Position numbers and translations under genes: made by a program. A stretch of 64,000 bases of DNA from Bradyrhizobium sp. LMTR 3 (GTDB lineage: Bacteria; Pseudomonadota; Alphaproteobacteria; Rhizobiales; Xanthobacteraceae), in NCBI RefSeq assembly GCF_001693485.1, contig NZ_MAXC01000043.1:62001-126000 (forward strand), read 5' to 3'. A model generated the notes under the pieces. The model did not search any database. It was not told where the DNA came from and was given only the letters and a program-made list of their open reading frames with translations. Each line of letters begins with the position of its first letter. Position 1 is the stretch's first letter. Below, piece after piece: positions 41,576 to 50,641 of this stretch.

Positions 41576-42364
41576 ATGAATACCGCACGCATTGTGGTCC
41601 TGGCCATCGCCATCGGCGCCGGCGGCATTGCCGCATATCTCGCCAGCGGATCCGGCGACAAGCCAGCGCCGGCCCAGCCGGTCGCGCAGATACAGACGGT
41701 CGATATTCTCGTCGCCAAATCGGATATCGGCCTCGGCCAGTCGGTCAAGCCGGACGATCTGCAATGGCAGACCTGGCCGGCGTCGACCGCCAGCAGCAAC
41801 TTCATCAGCCGCGCCAGCAGGGCCGACGCCGTCAAGGAGATCACCGGCTCGATCGCGCGCGCGCCGTTCATCGCGGGTGAGCCGATTCGCGAGCCGAAGC
41901 TGGTGAGGGCCGACGGCTCCGGCTTCATGGCGGCGATTCTGCCCGCCGGCTTCAGGGCCATTTCCACCGAAATTTCGCCGGAAACCGGCGCCGGCGGCTT
42001 CATCCTGCCGAACGACCGCGTCGACGTGATTCTTACCAAGCGCGAGAAGAGTCCGGACGGCACCGGCCCGGATGTCTCCAATTCGGAGATCATCCTCGCC
42101 AATGTTCGCGTTCTCGCTATCGACCAGGCGCCGAAGGAAAAAGAAGGCACCAGCGCGCTGGTCGGCAGGACGGTTACCCTCGAACTGAAGCCCGAGCAGG
42201 CCGAGATGCTGGCGCGGTCGCGCCAGAGCGGCACTCTGACGCTGGCGCTGCGCAGCATCGCCGACGTCAACGCAGCCCCGGACGATCAACCACTCAACAA
42301 GCGCGGCGAAAGCCTCAACGTGATTCGTTATGGCGTTGCCAGCCGGCAGGCGGTGCAGAAGTGA
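41576..42364 (+). CDS. cpaB: Flp pilus assembly protein CpaB
   Basis: A 262-residue periplasmic pilus assembly protein with N-terminal membrane anchor (IVVLAIAIGAGGIAAYLASG) and SAF/AFP-III-like domain: VDILVAKSDIGLGQSVKPDD, LQWQTWP, GSIARAPFIAGEPIREPKLV. The stop overlaps a possible GTG of cpaC. Start ATG 41576 at the head of the main tad transcript. Confidence 0.95.
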   Translation: MNTARIVVLAIAIGAGGIAAYLASGSGDKPAPAQPVAQIQTVDILVAKSDIGLGQSVKPDDLQWQTWPASTASSNFISRASRADAVKEITGSIARAPFIAGEPIREPKLVRADGSGFMAAILPAGFRAISTEISPETGAGGFILPNDRVDVILTKREKSPDGTGPDVSNSEIILANVRVLAIDQAPKEKEGTSALVGRTVTLELKPEQAEMLARSRQSGTLTLALRSIADVNAAPDDQPLNKRGESLNVIRYGVASRQAVQK

Positions 42365-42381
42365 CCGAAAGGACGCACGAT

Positions 42382-43845
42382 ATGAAGTGCAGGGAAATTC
42401 AGCCGATGATGCGAACGTTCATCGTCCGCGCCCTGTCGTTTTCGGCCGTGGCTGCTCTCACGCTCAATCCGGCGCTGACGCCGGTGGTGGCGAGCGACTA
42501 TCGCGTCGCGCCGTTGTCCACCGATGGGCAGATGAACGCGCGTTTCGTTTCGCTCGGGATCGGCAAGTCCATCGTGATCGACCTGCCGCGCGAGATCAAG
42601 GACGTGCTGGTTGCCGATCCGAAGGTCGCCAACGCCGTGGTGCGGTCGACCCAGCGCGCCTACATCATCGGCGCCGCGGTCGGCCAGACCAATATCGTTT
42701 TCTTCGATTCCACCGGTGCACAGATCGCGGCCTATGACATCGCGGTCAAGCGCGACCTCAACGGCGTGCGCGCCGCGCTGAAACAGTCGTTGCCGAATTC
42801 GGACATCCAGATCGAAGGCGTCGGTGACGGCGTGCTATTGAGCGGCACCGCGGCGACCCCGGTCGAGGCGCAACAGGCTGCCGACATCGCCGCCCGCCTC
42901 GTGGGCGGCACCGAGAAAGTCGTCAATTCGATCGCAGTTCGCGGCCGTGACCAGGTGATGCTGAAGGTCACGGTTGCCGAAGTCCAGCGTTCGATCATCA
43001 AGCAGATGGGCATCGATCTCCGCGCCAACCTGAGCTACGGCACGTCCGTTGTTAGCTTCAGGAATGACACCCCGTTCACCGCGAACAGTGCGCCGCTCGT
43101 CCCCACCAATGAACTTACCGGGGCTTTCGGCGCGCCGCCATCCGTGCAGGCGACGCTGCGCGCGATGGAAAGCGCCGGCGTGGTGCGGACCCTTGCCGAG
43201 CCTAACCTCACAGCCATTTCCGGCGAGTCCGCAACATTCATCTCCGGCGGCGAATTTCCCATTCCGACCGGCGTGACCTGCCAAACAACAACATCCGGTG
43301 GCATCGGAAATTGCGTCCAGACCGTCAGCTTCAAGAAATTCGGCATCTCGCTCAACTTCACGCCGGTCGTGCTGACGGAGGGACGGATCAGCCTTCGGGT
43401 GATGACTGAAGTGTCGGAAATCTCGACCGAAAACGCTCTGACCGGCGGCGCAGGTGGAACGACCATTCCCTCGATCAAGACCCGCCGCGCCGAGACGACA
43501 CTGGAAATTCCGTCCGGCGGCGCGATGGCGATGGCCGGCCTGATCCAGGAACAGACTAAGCAGGCCATCAATGGCTTTCCGGGCCTGGCCCAACTGCCGG
43601 TTCTCGGCACGCTGTTCCGCAGCCGCGACTTCATCAACAACCAGACCGAACTGATGGTTCTGGTCACGCCCTATGTGGTGCGTGCGGTGGCGCAGAAGGA
43701 TCTGTCGCGTCCCGATGACGGCTTTGCCAGCGCCTCGGACCCACAGGCCGACCTGCTCGGCAGCATCAATCGCATCTACGGCGTTCCGGGCCGCGTCGAG
43801 AAGGCGCGGAATTATCGCGGCACTTACGGCTTTATTACGGACTGA
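42382..43845 (+). CDS. cpaC: Secretin CpaC/RcpA
   Basis: A 487-residue outer-membrane secretin forming the pilus exit ring. Signal peptide, pilus-N domain (about 45-120: RFVSLGIGKSIVIDLPREIK), BON-like domain (ALKQSLPNSDIQIEGVGDGV), then secretin core with VQATLRAMESAGVVRTLAEP, NLTAISGESATFISGGEFP and FGISLNFTPVVL. ATG at 42382 has AAAGGA 8 bases upstream; a GTG at 42361 overlapping the cpaB stop is possible. Confidence 0.95.
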   Translation: MKCREIQPMMRTFIVRALSFSAVAALTLNPALTPVVASDYRVAPLSTDGQMNARFVSLGIGKSIVIDLPREIKDVLVADPKVANAVVRSTQRAYIIGAAVGQTNIVFFDSTGAQIAAYDIAVKRDLNGVRAALKQSLPNSDIQIEGVGDGVLLSGTAATPVEAQQAADIAARLVGGTEKVVNSIAVRGRDQVMLKVTVAEVQRSIIKQMGIDLRANLSYGTSVVSFRNDTPFTANSAPLVPTNELTGAFGAPPSVQATLRAMESAGVVRTLAEPNLTAISGESATFISGGEFPIPTGVTCQTTTSGGIGNCVQTVSFKKFGISLNFTPVVLTEGRISLRVMTEVSEISTENALTGGAGGTTIPSIKTRRAETTLEIPSGGAMAMAGLIQEQTKQAINGFPGLAQLPVLGTLFRSRDFINNQTELMVLVTPYVVRAVAQKDLSRPDDGFASASDPQADLLGSINRIYGVPGRVEKARNYRGTYGFITD

Positions 43846-43854
43846 GGCGGGACG

Positions 43855-44604
43855 ATGACAGCACAGAGCACAAAACCCGCCGATCGCAAGCGCGCGCTCC
43901 GCCTGACCGCAGCGCTGATCGGTGTTTCCGTGGCGCTCGGCGCCTGCAAGCATACCGTCGTCGATCCCGTGACGACGGCTGGCGTGCCCGACGATTACCG
44001 CCAGCGCCATCCAATCGCGGTCCAGGAAGCCGACCGCTCGGTCGTGGTTTTCGTCGGTCGCGGACGCGGCGGCTTGTCCGCCTCGCAGCGCGCCGACGTC
44101 ATGGGCCTGGCCCAGGACTGGCTTCGCGAAGGCACCGGCGTCATCAGCGTCGACCTGCCCGTCAATACCCCGAACGCACGGGCGGCCGAGGATTCCTTGC
44201 GCGAGATCCAGGCGACCTTCTCCGCCGCCGGCGTGCCGCCGCGCGCGGTCAATGTCCGGCAGTATCGCCCTGAGGACCCCAGGCACATGGCCGCGATCCG
44301 CCTCAACTATCCCAAGATCTCGGCGGTGGCCGGCCCGTGCGGATTGTGGCCGGAGGATCTCGGACCGTCGATCCACAACAAGGGCTATTTCGAAAACAAG
44401 CCCTATTACAATTTCGGCTGCTCCAACCAGCGCAATCTGGCGGCGATGGTCGATAACCCATCCGACCTCGTGCAGCCGCGTTCCGAAACCCCAGCCTATA
44501 CGCCTCGCCGTGGCATAGCCTTCGACAAATATCGCAAGGGCATGACCACCGCGACGACCTATCCCGAGGCCGACAGGGCCAAACTCAGCGATACCGGCAA
44601 ATGA
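43855..44604 (+). CDS. cpaD: Pilus lipoprotein CpaD
   Basis: A 249-residue CpaD-family protein with lipobox GVSVALGAC, in which the Cys is lipidated. Typical CpaD: DYRQRHPIAVQEADRSVVVF and NFGCSNQRNLAAMVDNPSDL, then a polar C-terminus. Needed for secretin function or stability. Its stop overlaps the cpaE start by 4 bases (ATGA). Confidence 0.94.
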   Translation: MTAQSTKPADRKRALRLTAALIGVSVALGACKHTVVDPVTTAGVPDDYRQRHPIAVQEADRSVVVFVGRGRGGLSASQRADVMGLAQDWLREGTGVISVDLPVNTPNARAAEDSLREIQATFSAAGVPPRAVNVRQYRPEDPRHMAAIRLNYPKISAVAGPCGLWPEDLGPSIHNKGYFENKPYYNFGCSNQRNLAAMVDNPSDLVQPRSETPAYTPRRGIAFDKYRKGMTTATTYPEADRAKLSDTGK

Positions 44605-45869
44605 TCACTTACTCGCGCCAGAACACAGAACCGCAGCCGGAAATCACGGCGCCATCGACCGAGGACCACATCGCACCGGCGCCGCGGGTGTCGGTGCAAG
44701 CGTTCTGCGAGACGGTGGAAACCGCGGCCGCCGTGCAGTCGGCGGGCGAAGACCGCCGACTCGGCAAGGCTCACCTCAAGATCCAGATGGGCGGCATGGC
44801 GGCGGCCATCGAGGCCTACCGCTCGGCCCCGACCCCGAACGTCATCATCCTGGAGGCCGAGGGCCGCAACGACATTCTCGTCGGCCTCGACCAGCTCGCC
44901 GCTGTCTGCGACGCCGGAACACGCGTGATCGTGATCGGGCGCATCAACGACGTCATGCTCTATCGCGAACTGGTCCGCCGCGGCGTCAGCGATTACGTGA
45001 TCGCGCCGGTCAGCGCCATCGACGTCGTGCGCTCGGTCTGCAACCTGTTCTCCTCGCCGGAAGCCAAGGCCGTCGGCCGCATCATCGCCGTCGTCGGAGC
45101 CAAGGGCGGCGTCGGTGCGTCCACCGTCGCCCATAACGTCGCCTGGGCGATCGCGCGCGACCTGTCGCTGGATTCCGTGGTCGCCGATCTCGACCTCGCT
45201 TTCGGCACCGCCGGCCTCGACTACAATCAGGACCCGCCGCAGGGTATCGCGGATGCGGTATTCTCGCCCGACCGGGTCGATACCGCGTTCCTCGACCGCC
45301 TGCTGTCGAAATGCACGGACCATCTCAGCCTGCTGGCAGCGCCGGCAACGCTCGACCGGGTCTACGATTTCGGCGCGGAAGCATTCGATTCGATCTTCGA
45401 CACGCTTCGCACCACGATGCCCTGCATCGTGCTCGACGTTCCCCATCAATGGTCCGGATGGACCAAGCGCGCCTTGATCGCGGCCGACGACATCCTGATC
45501 GTGGCCGCGCCTGATCTCGCCAACCTGCGCAACACCAAGAATATCTTCGACCTCCTGAAGGCATCGCGGCCGAACGATCGTGCGCCGCTCTACTGCCTCA
45601 ATCAGGTCGGCATCCCGAAGCGGCCGGAGATCCCCGCCGCCGAGTTCGCCAAGGCGATCGAAAACCACCCGATCGCCACGATCCCGTTCGAGCCGCAAAT
45701 CTTCGGCGCGGCTGCCAACAACGGCCAGATGATTGCGGAGATCTCCGCAACTCATCGCACCACCGAGATGTTCCTGCAGATTGCGCAACGGCTCACCGGC
45801 CGCGGCGAGACCAAGAAGAAGAGTTCGTTGCTGTCGCCTTTGATCGAGAAGTTGCGGGCCAAGAAGTAA
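44601..45869 (+). CDS. cpaE: Pilus assembly ATPase CpaE (ParA/MinD-like)
   Basis: A 422-residue protein with an N-terminal receiver-like domain (about 30-150, no clear phospho-Asp set) and a MinD/ParA-type ATPase: VVGAKGGVGASTVAHNVAWA (deviant Walker A), LDLAFGTAGLDYNQDPP, and the Walker B-like CIVLDVPHQW. CpaE relatives position the pilus at the cell pole. Coupled to cpaD and followed by cpaF 22 bases on. Confidence 0.95.
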   Translation: MITYSRQNTEPQPEITAPSTEDHIAPAPRVSVQAFCETVETAAAVQSAGEDRRLGKAHLKIQMGGMAAAIEAYRSAPTPNVIILEAEGRNDILVGLDQLAAVCDAGTRVIVIGRINDVMLYRELVRRGVSDYVIAPVSAIDVVRSVCNLFSSPEAKAVGRIIAVVGAKGGVGASTVAHNVAWAIARDLSLDSVVADLDLAFGTAGLDYNQDPPQGIADAVFSPDRVDTAFLDRLLSKCTDHLSLLAAPATLDRVYDFGAEAFDSIFDTLRTTMPCIVLDVPHQWSGWTKRALIAADDILIVAAPDLANLRNTKNIFDLLKASRPNDRAPLYCLNQVGIPKRPEIPAAEFAKAIENHPIATIPFEPQIFGAAANNGQMIAEISATHRTTEMFLQIAQRLTGRGETKKKSSLLSPLIEKLRAKK

Positions 45870-45891
45870 ACAGCCCGCGTGGAGTGCCATC

Positions 45892-47358
45892 GTGTTCGGT
45901 AAGCGTAGCGGAAATGATAGTGATACGCGGGTACTCAAGCCCGCCATTCAGGCGCCGGAGCCGGTCTCCAGCGCCCCAGCCGCGCCGCGCGAGATCGCGG
46001 CGCCGGCGGTGGCTTCGCCGCCGCTCGCCCCCGCAAAGCAGCAGCCTGCGGCCACCATGGAGGCGCGGCGCTCCGACAACTACTACCAGGTCAAGGCGAC
46101 CATCTTCGGCGCGCTGATCGAGGCGATCGATCTTGCCCAACTCGCCAAGCTCGACGGCGAGTCCGCGCGCGAGGAAATCCGCGACATCGTCAACGAGATC
46201 ATCGCGATCAAGAACATCGTGATGTCGATCGCCGAGCAGGAAGAGCTGCTCGACGACATCTGCAACGACGTGCTCGGCTACGGCCCGCTCGAGCCGCTAT
46301 TGTCGCGCGACGACATCGCCGACATCATGGTCAACGGCGCCGGTACGGTGTTCATCGAAGTCGCCGGCAAGATCCAGAAGACCGGCATCCGCTTCCGCGA
46401 CAACCAGCAGCTCCTCAACATCTGCCAGCGCATCGTCAGCCAGGTCGGCCGGCGCGTCGACGAATCCTCTCCGATCTGCGACGCCCGCCTCGCCGACGGC
46501 TCCCGCGTCAATGCCATCGTTCCGCCGCTGGCGATCGACGGGCCTGCCCTCACCATTCGTAAGTTCAAGAAAGACAAGCTGACGCTCGATCAACTGGTCA
46601 AGTTCGGCGCGATATCACCGGAAGGCGCGACGATCCTGCAAATCATCGGCCGTGTCCGCTGCAACGTGCTGATCTCGGGCGGCACCGGCTCCGGCAAGAC
46701 CACGCTGCTGAACTGCCTGACCCAGTTCATCGAGCATGACGAGCGCGTCATCACCTGCGAAGACGCCGCCGAACTTCAACTGCAGCAGCCTCACGTGGTG
46801 CGGCTGGAAACCCGTCCGCCCAACATCGAGGGCGAAGGCCAGGTCACCATGCGCGAACTGGTCCGCAATTGCCTGCGTATGCGTCCCGAACGCATCATCG
46901 TCGGCGAAGTCCGCGGACCCGAGGCGTTCGACCTCCTGCAGGCGATGAACACCGGCCACGACGGCTCGATGGGAACGCTGCACGCCAACAACCCGCGCGA
47001 AGCCATGTCACGCTGCGAATCGATGATCACGATGGGCGGCTTCTCGCTGCCCTCGCGCACCATCCGCGAGATGATCTGCGCCTCGATCGACGTCATCGTG
47101 CAGGCCGCGCGCCTTCGCGACGGCTCGCGCCGCATCACCCACATCACCGAGGTGATGGGCATGGAAGGCGACACCATCATCACCCAGGACCTGTTCGTCT
47201 ACGAATTGCTCGGCGAAGACGCGAACGGCAAGATCATCGGGCGGCACCGCTCGACCGGCATCGGCCGTCCGAAGTTCTGGGACCGCGCGCGATACTACAA
47301 CGAAGAGAAGCGGCTTGCGGCGGCGCTCGATGCCGCCGAAGTCGCCGACCAGACATGA
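45892..47358 (+). CDS. cpaF: Secretion ATPase CpaF/TadA
   Basis: A 488-residue hexameric ATPase that powers pilus extension and retraction. Walker A ISGGTGSGKTTLLNCL, Asp box CEDAAELQLQQPHVVRLETR, Walker B ERIIVGEVRGPEAFDLL, His box GSMGTLHANNPREA. GTG at 45892 has GGAG 8 bases upstream. The first about 50 residues are Ala/Pro-rich linker. Confidence 0.96.
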   Translation: MFGKRSGNDSDTRVLKPAIQAPEPVSSAPAAPREIAAPAVASPPLAPAKQQPAATMEARRSDNYYQVKATIFGALIEAIDLAQLAKLDGESAREEIRDIVNEIIAIKNIVMSIAEQEELLDDICNDVLGYGPLEPLLSRDDIADIMVNGAGTVFIEVAGKIQKTGIRFRDNQQLLNICQRIVSQVGRRVDESSPICDARLADGSRVNAIVPPLAIDGPALTIRKFKKDKLTLDQLVKFGAISPEGATILQIIGRVRCNVLISGGTGSGKTTLLNCLTQFIEHDERVITCEDAAELQLQQPHVVRLETRPPNIEGEGQVTMRELVRNCLRMRPERIIVGEVRGPEAFDLLQAMNTGHDGSMGTLHANNPREAMSRCESMITMGGFSLPSRTIREMICASIDVIVQAARLRDGSRRITHITEVMGMEGDTIITQDLFVYELLGEDANGKIIGRHRSTGIGRPKFWDRARYYNEEKRLAAALDAAEVADQT

Positions 47359-47365
47359 GGAAGCG

Positions 47366-48343
47366 ATGAGCATGCAAGCGCTCGCACTGGCGTTTCTTGC
47401 CGCCACCGCCATCGGCGGTGTGGCATGGGTATTCATCTATCCGATGCTGTCGGGCGAGAAGAAGGCCGAGTCGCGCCGCGCCTCGATTGCCCGTTCCGAT
47501 GCGCCGGCGCGGCAGGCCGAGAAAAGCCAGCGCTCGCGCCGCGAGCAGGTCGAGGGATCGCTCAAGGAGCTCGACGCCCGGCGCAAGAAGGAAAAGTCCG
47601 TTCCGCTTTCGACCCGCCTCGCCCAGGCCGGCCTGGGATCCTGGACGCCTCAGAAATTCTGGATCGTTTCCGGCATCCTCGCGGTGGTGGGCTTCGTGCT
47701 CGCATTCTTCGTCGGCGGCTCGCTGTTGGGCGCCGCCGTGATGGCATTCGGCACCGGCCTCGGCCTGCCGCGCTGGCTCTTGAGCTACCTCAAGAAGCGG
47801 CGCGAGAAGGCGTTTCTGAAAGCGCTTCCCGACGCCGTCGACGTCATCGTGCGGGGCATCAAGGCCGGTCTGCCGCTGTTCGAATCGATCAAGGTGGTCG
47901 CCGCCGACTCGCCGGAGCCGCTCAAGAGCGAGTTCAACGCCATCATCGAAACCCAAACCATCGGCATGCCGCTCGGCGACGCCTGCGCGCGGCTGTATGA
48001 GCGGATGCCGTTGCCGGAGGCGAACTTCTTCGGCATCGTGGTCGCGATCCAGCAGAAGTCCGGCGGTAACCTGTCGGAAGCACTCGGCAACCTCTCCAAG
48101 GTTCTGCGCGATCGCAAGAAGATGGCGGAGAAGATTCAGGCGATGTCCATGGAAGCCAAGGCCTCCGCCGGCATCATCGGCTCGTTGCCGCCGGCCGTGA
48201 TGGTCCTGGTGTGGATCTCGACGCCCGGCTACATCGCGCTGCTTTGGACCACCCACCTCGGCCAGTTCATGCTGGTATGCTGCGCCGCCTGGATGACGAT
48301 GGGCGTCCTGGTGATGAAGAAAATGATCAACTTCGACTTCTGA
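47366..48343 (+). CDS. tadB: Pilus platform protein TadB
   Basis: A 325-residue inner-membrane platform protein of the type II secretion F family. Helices near 8-28 and 108-140, conserved LPDAVDVIVRGIKAGLPLFE and ESIKVVAADSPEPLKSEFN, and C-terminal helices. ATG at 47366 has GAGGAAG just upstream; ATG 47372 is possible. Works with TadC as the membrane core for CpaF. Confidence 0.94.
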   Translation: MSMQALALAFLAATAIGGVAWVFIYPMLSGEKKAESRRASIARSDAPARQAEKSQRSRREQVEGSLKELDARRKKEKSVPLSTRLAQAGLGSWTPQKFWIVSGILAVVGFVLAFFVGGSLLGAAVMAFGTGLGLPRWLLSYLKKRREKAFLKALPDAVDVIVRGIKAGLPLFESIKVVAADSPEPLKSEFNAIIETQTIGMPLGDACARLYERMPLPEANFFGIVVAIQQKSGGNLSEALGNLSKVLRDRKKMAEKIQAMSMEAKASAGIIGSLPPAVMVLVWISTPGYIALLWTTHLGQFMLVCCAAWMTMGVLVMKKMINFDF

Positions 48344-48353
48344 CGGTGCACCT

Positions 48354-49328
48354 ATGATTGAGTTTCTGATCGCCAAGATGCACGACGCGCGGTTCATGAC
48401 CATGCTGCTTGCCGCCATCGCGGCGAGTGCGACCGCCTATACGCTGATCATGCCGCTGTTCGCCGGCGAAGGCCTTGCCAAGCGCATGAAGGCGGTGGCC
48501 AGCGAGCGCGAACGGCTCCGCCAGCGCGAGCGCGAACGCCTCAACAAATCGGAAAAGGTATCGCTGCGCCAGACTCCGAAGCAAATCGTTTCCAAGGTCG
48601 TGGAAGACCTGAACCTGACCAAATGGCTGGCGCAGGAAGCCGCGCGCGACAAGCTGATCATGGCCGGCTACCGCGGCCACGCGCCCTACGTCACCTTCCT
48701 GTTTGCCCGCGCGGTGACGCCGATCGTGCTGTTTCTCGGCGCGGCCCTCTACGTGTTCGTGATCACCAACCTGGACCAGTCGTTGACGGTCAAGCTCGGC
48801 ATCTGCATCGGCGCCGCCTATCTCGGGCTGCAGGCGCCGATGCTGTTCCTGAAGAACGCCATCACCAAGCGACAGCTCTCCATCAAGCGCGCCTTTCCCG
48901 ACGCGCTCGACCTCCTGCTGATCTGCATCGAGTCCGGCATGTCGGTCGAAGTCGCCTTCCGCAAGGTCTCCGCCGAGATCACGTCGCAATCGATCGCGCT
49001 GTCGGAGGAATTCGCGCTGACCACGGCGGAATTGTCCTACCTGCAGGACCGCAAGGTGGCCTACGAGAATCTCGCCAAGCGCACCGGCCTGGAGGGCGTG
49101 AAATCGGTCTGTCTCGCGCTGATGCAGTCGGAACGCTACGGCACCCCGCTCGGCCAGAGCCTGCGCGTGATGGCGCAGGAAAACCGCGACATGCGCATGA
49201 CCGAGGCCGAGAAGAAGGCGGCGGCGCTGCCGCCGAAGCTGACCGTGCCGATGATCGTGTTCTTCCTGCCATGTCTGTTCATCGTCATTCTCGGACCGGC
49301 CTACATCAAGCTTCAGGCGTTGCCGTGA
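48354..49328 (+). CDS. tadC: Pilus platform protein TadC
   Basis: A 324-residue paralogue of TadB: helices at 19-36 and 115-165, FPDALDLLLICIESGMSVEV and EITSQSIALSEEFALTTAEL, then ESERYGTPLGQSLRVMAQE-like region and two final helices. Ends the main tad transcript. The start follows the tadB stop by 10 bases. Confidence 0.94.
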   Translation: MIEFLIAKMHDARFMTMLLAAIAASATAYTLIMPLFAGEGLAKRMKAVASERERLRQRERERLNKSEKVSLRQTPKQIVSKVVEDLNLTKWLAQEAARDKLIMAGYRGHAPYVTFLFARAVTPIVLFLGAALYVFVITNLDQSLTVKLGICIGAAYLGLQAPMLFLKNAITKRQLSIKRAFPDALDLLLICIESGMSVEVAFRKVSAEITSQSIALSEEFALTTAELSYLQDRKVAYENLAKRTGLEGVKSVCLALMQSERYGTPLGQSLRVMAQENRDMRMTEAEKKAAALPPKLTVPMIVFFLPCLFIVILGPAYIKLQALP

Positions 49329-49675
49329 GGCCGCGGCGCGGCGGGCCGGCGCTTCCCCGGGCCCATGTCCGGTGGTCGTAGGTACCGGCTCTGCGTCGCG
49401 TCACTGCGTGCCGCGCCGCGTCCGGGACGCGAGAGCTTTTGCGACCTGGAGGCAGCCTCTGTTCCCCGGACGCTGCGCAGCTCCAAGAGCGCGTTTACGC
49501 GCGTCTTCAACGCGCTATGGCGGTGCGCTGCAGATCCGGGGCCCATGCAGGCAGGTACCGAAACTCCGCCCTCATGAGTGGCTAAAGCTGGTGAGCAGTA
49601 TTCGTTGAGCCGCGGATGGACAATCAGTGCTTTCGCGCGGCGATCACGGCTTACGGCGGGTGACCGCTGTGATGC
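49329..49675. other. Repeat-rich gap
   Basis: 347 bases between tadC (+) and the TadD-like gene (-). It contains GCCGCGTCCGGGACGCGAG and CCCCGGACGCTGCGCAGC blocks related to 63352-63485, a dispersed Bradyrhizobium-type repeat. No coding frame or T-run terminator. Confidence 0.6.
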
Positions 49676-50512
49676 TCAGTCCGGCCGCTTGAGGGCGGCG
49701 ACGGGGACTGTCGCCTTGTTGCCGGGGGGACGCGAATGGTCCTTGTCCTTGCGGCTCAGCATTTCCCGCAGGTAAGCCACGTTGGCGGCGGCCTCGTCGG
49801 CGGGCAGATCGCCCTTGGCGATGGCCTCGGCTTCGGCGAAACGGCCCTGCAGGCCGACGACGAGCGCGAGGTTCTGCCGCACCCTGGCGTCGGCACGCGG
49901 ATTGGAATAGGCGCGCCGCAGCGTTTCCTCGGCTTGCGGCAGTTCCCGCGTCAGCATGTAGGAGAGGCCGAGATTGGACAGCACCGAGGGCTCTTCCGGC
50001 ACGATCTTCAGCGCGCTCGCGTAATAGCGGCGGGCCTCTTCGTGCTTGCCCATCTTGTCGAGCGTGGTGCCCTGCACCGAAAGGATGCGCCAGTCGGGAT
50101 TGGCGGGGGTGTGGGCGCGGCTGAGCACGTCGAAAGCAGCCTGCGAATTGCCGTTGTCGGCGAGCGCGCGGCCGTAAGCAGCGAGCAGCGTCTTATTGCC
50201 GGGATGGGCGATCGTGGCCTGTTCGAGCACGGCAGCGGCCTGTGCCCGCTGGCCGGTGGCGCGGAGCGCCTGGCCATACCCCAGAGCCGCCTCGGCATCC
50301 TTGGGATTGGCGCGGTAGCGCTCGCCATAGACCTCGGCCGCGCGGCGCGGATCTTCGGGAGCGGCGTCAGCCTTCGATGAGGACGAACCCAGCGATCCCG
50401 TGACATCGGACATGGTCTTGCAGCCGCCAAGGCCCGCGGCCAAAACCGCGGTTACCGCGGCTGAGGTCAGGAACCGGGCAAGAGATCCGGCGTAGCTGGA
50501 CGATCGACGCAT
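49676..50512 (-). CDS. TadD-like tetratricopeptide lipoprotein
   Basis: A 278-residue TPR protein with a lipobox (VLAAGLGGC, about residue 31). Four to five TPR units from about residue 60 to 215: VYGERYRANPKDAEAALGYG, AAAVLEQATIAHPGNKTLLA, EEARRYYASALKIVPEEPSV. TadD in other Tad systems is a TPR lipoprotein that aids secretin assembly; location right after tadC, convergent, suggests this is TadD. The ATG at 50512 has GGAG 5 bases upstream; the long frame to 50941 covers the peptidase gene. Confidence 0.85.
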   Translation of the reverse strand: MRRSSSYAGSLARFLTSAAVTAVLAAGLGGCKTMSDVTGSLGSSSSKADAAPEDPRRAAEVYGERYRANPKDAEAALGYGQALRATGQRAQAAAVLEQATIAHPGNKTLLAAYGRALADNGNSQAAFDVLSRAHTPANPDWRILSVQGTTLDKMGKHEEARRYYASALKIVPEEPSVLSNLGLSYMLTRELPQAEETLRRAYSNPRADARVRQNLALVVGLQGRFAEAEAIAKGDLPADEAAANVAYLREMLSRKDKDHSRPPGNKATVPVAALKRPD

Positions 50513-50641
50513 GGCACTCCAACTCACGGGAATGGCGGACAAATAGAGCCGTACCAGAAGGCAATAGACTGTTAACCCTAACGGCCGGTTAATTGGCCGT
50601 GCTATGCCAGCCAGACACGCCCCATTCTCCGCGAGACATGC